A DNA stretch of 14,884 nucleotides, taken from the NCBI GenBank assembly GCA_036278755.1, contig DASUKL010000069.1, positions 1 through 14,884 of the forward strand, in the 5' to 3' direction. Position 1 is the first letter of the stretch. Each line of letters starts with the position of its first letter. The position numbers and the translations under genes were made by a program. Below the pieces are notes generated by a model. It saw only the letters and a program-made list of their open reading frames with translations. It was not told the DNA's origin and ran no database searches. This DNA comes from DASUKL01 sp036278755. Lineage in GTDB: Bacteria; Chloroflexota; Limnocylindria; Limnocylindrales; CSP1-4. Below are positions 13,663 to 14,884 of the stretch, piece after piece.

Positions 13663-14049
13663 ATGAGGATCTATCTGACGAGCGTCTTCGTCGACGACCA
13701 GGCCAAGGCCCTGGCCTTCTACACCGAGGTGCTGGGCTTCGTGAAGCAGGAGGACGTCCCGATCGGCGAGGATCGCTGGCTGACGGTCGTCTCCGCCCAG
13801 GACCCGGATGGCCCGCAGCTCCTCCTCGAGCCAGACGGGCACCCGGCCGTGGGGCCCTTCAAGAAGGCGCTGGTCGCCGATGGCATCCCCGCGGCCTCCT
13901 TCGCCGTCGACGACATGCGGGCCGAGGCCGGCCGACTCCAGGCCCTCGGCGTCCGATTCACCCAGGAGCCGACCGATCTGGGCCCCGTCATCACGGCCGT
14001 CCTGGACGATACCTGCGGCAACCTCATCCAGCTCGCCCAGCTCCGCTGA
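13663..14049 (+). CDS. VOC superfamily (glyoxalase/bleomycin-resistance/dioxygenase fold) protein
   Basis: A 128-aa cytosolic protein of usual length for a single VOC unit. The first beta-alpha-beta-beta-beta module spans residues 3-58 (LTSVFVDDQAKALAFYTEVLGF, then RWLTVVSAQD and PQLLLEP). The second spans about 77-127 (ASFAVDDMRAEAGRLQALGVRF, TDLGPVITAVLDDTCGNLIQL). These are the repeated signatures of the fold. Proteins of this subgroup are usually annotated only as VOC family; some bind metal and act on small molecules, others bind drugs. I see no clear set of metal ligands, so no enzyme activity is assigned. The start ATG 13663 has a strong ribosome site and overlaps the stop of the upstream remnant by ATGA. 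Confidence 0.9.
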   Translation: MRIYLTSVFVDDQAKALAFYTEVLGFVKQEDVPIGEDRWLTVVSAQDPDGPQLLLEPDGHPAVGPFKKALVADGIPAASFAVDDMRAEAGRLQALGVRFTQEPTDLGPVITAVLDDTCGNLIQLAQLR

Positions 14050-14051
14050 CC

Positions 14052-14165
14052 CTGGCTTCTTGGGGCGGCCCGGCTGGCCCGGGCTCCTGGCGCGACCCAC
14101 GGCCGGACCTGGGTTCTTGGCTCGACCCACGGGGCACTGGGCTCTTGGGGCGGCCCTGACGGCCC
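14052..14165. repeat. Degenerate 28-30 bp tandem repeat, four copies
   Basis: Units start near 14053, 14081, 14111 and 14139, each beginning with GGSTYCTTGG-like sequence (GGCTTCTTGG, GGGCTCCTGG, GGGTTCTTGG, GGGCTCTTGG). They continue with either GGCGGCCC or CGACCCACGG. The block begins right after the VOC stop. It has no convincing coding capacity on either strand. Confidence 0.6.
14068..14084 (+). terminator. Candidate terminator hairpin after the VOC gene
   Basis: GCCCGG (14068-14073) and CCGGGC (14079-14084) can pair around a 5-nt loop, 19 bases after the VOC stop. The stem is short but all G/C and has no T-run. It lies within a repeat block, so the pairing may be incidental. Confidence 0.3.
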
Positions 14166-14172
14166 GGGGCCT

Positions 14173-14342
14173 GGCCAAACACGTCGCCCACGGCGCCTTT
14201 GGCCAAGCTGGACTGCCAGGTGCCCGTGATCATGGCCAAATACGTCGCCCAGCGCGCCTTATCCGAGGCGCACCCGGGCTCCAGGGTCCGGAAGGGCCCG
14301 AGCTTGGCCGAATACGTCGCTGGCAACGAGTTATATCCGATC
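14173..14342. repeat. Dispersed three-copy GGCCAAATACGTCGC element
   Basis: Copies begin at 14173 (GGCCAAACACGTCGCCCA), 14234 (GGCCAAATACGTCGCCCA) and 14306 (GGCCGAATACGTCGCTGG), spaced 61 and 72 bp. The likeness continues into a downstream GCGCCTTATCCGA-like stretch, so each unit is about 35 bp. All three face the same way. The sequence is less GC-rich than its surroundings. Confidence 0.7.
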
Positions 14343-14384
14343 GGTCCGGCCCCTCGCTCCTTGAGCCTCGGGAGGCGTCCTGAT

Positions 14385-14422
14385 CGTGGCCATACGCGCG
14401 CTGGGACGCGGGTATGGCCACG
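14385..14422. other. 38-nt near-perfect hairpin in the right intergenic region
   Basis: CGTGGCCATAC (14385-14395) pairs fully with GTATGGCCACG (14412-14422). After one G/G mismatch, CGCG (14397-14400) pairs with CGCG (14407-14410), leaving the loop CTGGGA. It is the strongest inverted repeat I found in the window. There is no T-run, so a simple terminator is unlikely. The arm GGCCATACG echoes the nearby GGCCAAATACG element. Confidence 0.75.
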
Positions 14423-14532
14423 GATGAGGCTCGAACGGGGCTCGGGGAGGGCTCCAGCGTGGCCAAGAGGTCGTGGTCGTCGAGGGGCTCGGGCATAAGG
14501 GTGTGGAATCGACACTGTTTGGCCAGGGACGC

Positions 14533-14669
14533 GGGGCTGAAGAGCCCTGGATCGGGGACTGCGAGGCCGAATCCGGGGCTGAAGGGGCCAGGGAGACGGG
14601 GCCGAGGCTGCCGATCCGGAGCTGAAGGGGCCCTGGATCGGGGGCTGCGGGGCTGAAGGAGCCCGATCC
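14533..14669. repeat. Degenerate tandem repeat of about 42 bp, GGGGCTGAAG core
   Basis: Units start at 14533, 14575, 14618 and 14649 (42, 43, 31 and about 21 bp). Each begins GGGGCTGAAG or GGAGCTGAAG and ends with an ATCC motif. The first and third also share CCCTGGATCGGGG. The block sits just downstream of the stop of the ABC-2 permease gene. Confidence 0.7.
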
Positions 14670-14699
14670 GGCCCTGGCGATCAGTCGGGGCGCCGGCGG

Positions 14700-14884
14700 T
14701 CAGTCGCGGCGGCGGAAGTTGAAGATCGCGATGCCCAGCATGGCGAACCCGAAGGCGATGACCACGACCGCCTCGAGGACCATGGGCAGGACCGTGCCCC
14801 CGATGGTGAGGCTGAGCTGGTCGATGGCCGGCCCCGGGAAGCCGCCCTGGCCCAGGACCACCCGGCGCAGGGGATCGACCCCGT
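14700..14884 (-). CDS. ABC-2 type transporter permease, C-terminal end only
   Basis: The last 60 codons of a minus-strand gene that begins beyond the window; stop TGA at 14700-14702. The visible part starts GVDPLRRVVLGQGGFPGP, matching the region after the conserved NPLTYGVDxLR motif of drug-exporter-type ABC-2 permeases. It ends with one membrane segment (about 32-54 of the visible part: LPMVLEAVVVIAFGFAMLGI) and a basic tail FNFRRRD. This C-terminal layout (last helix, then R/K-rich cytoplasmic end) is standard for the DrrB/YhhJ-like group. The partner ATPase should lie upstream, outside the window. It is a different transporter class from the FtsX system on the left. Confidence 0.78.
   Translation of the reverse strand, partial: GVDPLRRVVLGQGGFPGPAIDQLSLTIGGTVLPMVLEAVVVIAFGFAMLGIAIFNFRRRD

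Larger units (their letters stand above)
13442..13666 (+). pseudogene. Open frame with a gene-like 3' end, possible regulator remnant
   Basis: The frame is open from a TTG at 13442 to TGA 13664-13666. Its first 40 residues are only the translated 18-bp repeat (AVASTS units). From 13577 it becomes gene-like: EKFHRLDTQPLERAIVDRWL (coded by 13577-13636), then ALGQEEEPG. The stop overlaps the VOC start by ATGA, the junction of a genuine two-gene operon. The peptide resembles the wing and last helix of ArsR-type winged-helix regulators (the pattern xxHRLDxxPLxxxxxWL), which often precede VOC genes. I infer the 5' part of such a gene was lost and replaced by repeat. It could also be a short untranslated leader frame; confidence is low. 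Confidence 0.3.
14050..14699. other. 650-bp repeat-filled spacer between convergent genes, no gene seen
   Basis: It lies between the VOC stop (plus) and the ABC-2 permease stop (minus), so both neighbours end here and no promoter is expected. It holds three repeat families and one strong hairpin, listed separately. Open frames exist on both strands but are compositionally like the repeats, have no ribosome sites, and copies of the same repeat fall in different frames. Confidence 0.65.

Noticed and set aside
13408..14178. 256-codon minus-strand frame across the VOC gene
   Set aside because: Antisense to a clear VOC protein; its ends are translated repeats.
14173..14342. CRISPR array
   Set aside because: Only three imperfect copies with unequal spacing (61 and 72 bp), no neighbouring cas genes, and similarity that runs into the spacers.
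14385..14422. Insertion-sequence terminal repeats
   Set aside because: Arms are only 16 bp apart, with no transposase and no target-site duplication; a hairpin explains it better.
14024..14515. Open frames in the right spacer on both strands (163 codons minus; 99 codons plus, reading MAKYVAQ and LAEYVAG over the repeat copies)
   Set aside because: The peptide likeness just reflects the DNA repeat. The first two copies are 61 bp apart and so fall in different frames, there is no ribosome site, and the long frames run into unrelated repeat families.

Overview
The window is extremely GC-rich bacterial DNA with densely packed genes. Several genes start at GTG or without a clear Shine-Dalgarno site, and a cyclase/NB-ARC/TPR signalling protein and a WYL regulator are present. 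This fits a high-GC soil- or aquifer-type Chloroflexota (Limnocylindria or Ellin6529-like), with Actinomycetota as the alternative. The assignment is inference from gene content; there is no rRNA or other marker gene here.

Layout. From 8615 leftward to the window edge runs one minus-strand operon: a 1126-aa double-FtsX ABC permease (5235-8615), a 970-aa double-FtsX permease (2264-5176), an ABC ATPase with a C-terminal AbrB/SpoVT-like domain (1297-2238), a second LolD/MacB-type ATPase (526-1242), and the start of a small membrane protein cut by the window edge (1-510). Together they look like a MacB/LolCDE/BceAB-type system with two permeases and two ATPases, acting at the cell envelope; its substrate cannot be read from sequence. 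Divergent from it is a NadR/thymidylate-kinase-like P-loop NTPase (8706-9305). A 73-aa small protein (9351-9572, minus) converges on this NTPase across a clean hairpin. Next comes a WYL-domain regulator (9676-10779, plus) whose 3' end overlaps, tail to tail, a 926-aa cyclase/NB-ARC/TPR protein (10623-13403, minus). A VOC/glyoxalase-fold gene follows (13663-14049, plus), preceded by a probable gene remnant. The right end holds about 650 bp of repeat-rich non-coding DNA and then the last 60 codons of an ABC-2-type permease (14700-14884, minus).

The most unusual features are at gene junctions. Between the two ATPase genes, a 29-bp segment spanning the stop/start junction is present in three degenerate copies. 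The result is ATPase stop, a 10-codon mini-ORF, a second 10-codon mini-ORF, and the next ATPase, each step linked by a GTGA stop/start overlap. A similar relay, using ATGA overlaps and a 21-codon mini-ORF, joins the two permease genes. Short degenerate tandem repeats (18, 24, 29, 28-30 and about 42 bp) recur through the window, almost always in gene tails, linkers or spacers. Other notable points are the ABC-AbrB fusion, an Arg in the Walker A loop of the NTPase, a cyclase domain lacking several catalytic residues, and a three-copy GGCCAAATACGTCGC-type element next to a 38-nt hairpin in the right-hand intergenic region.
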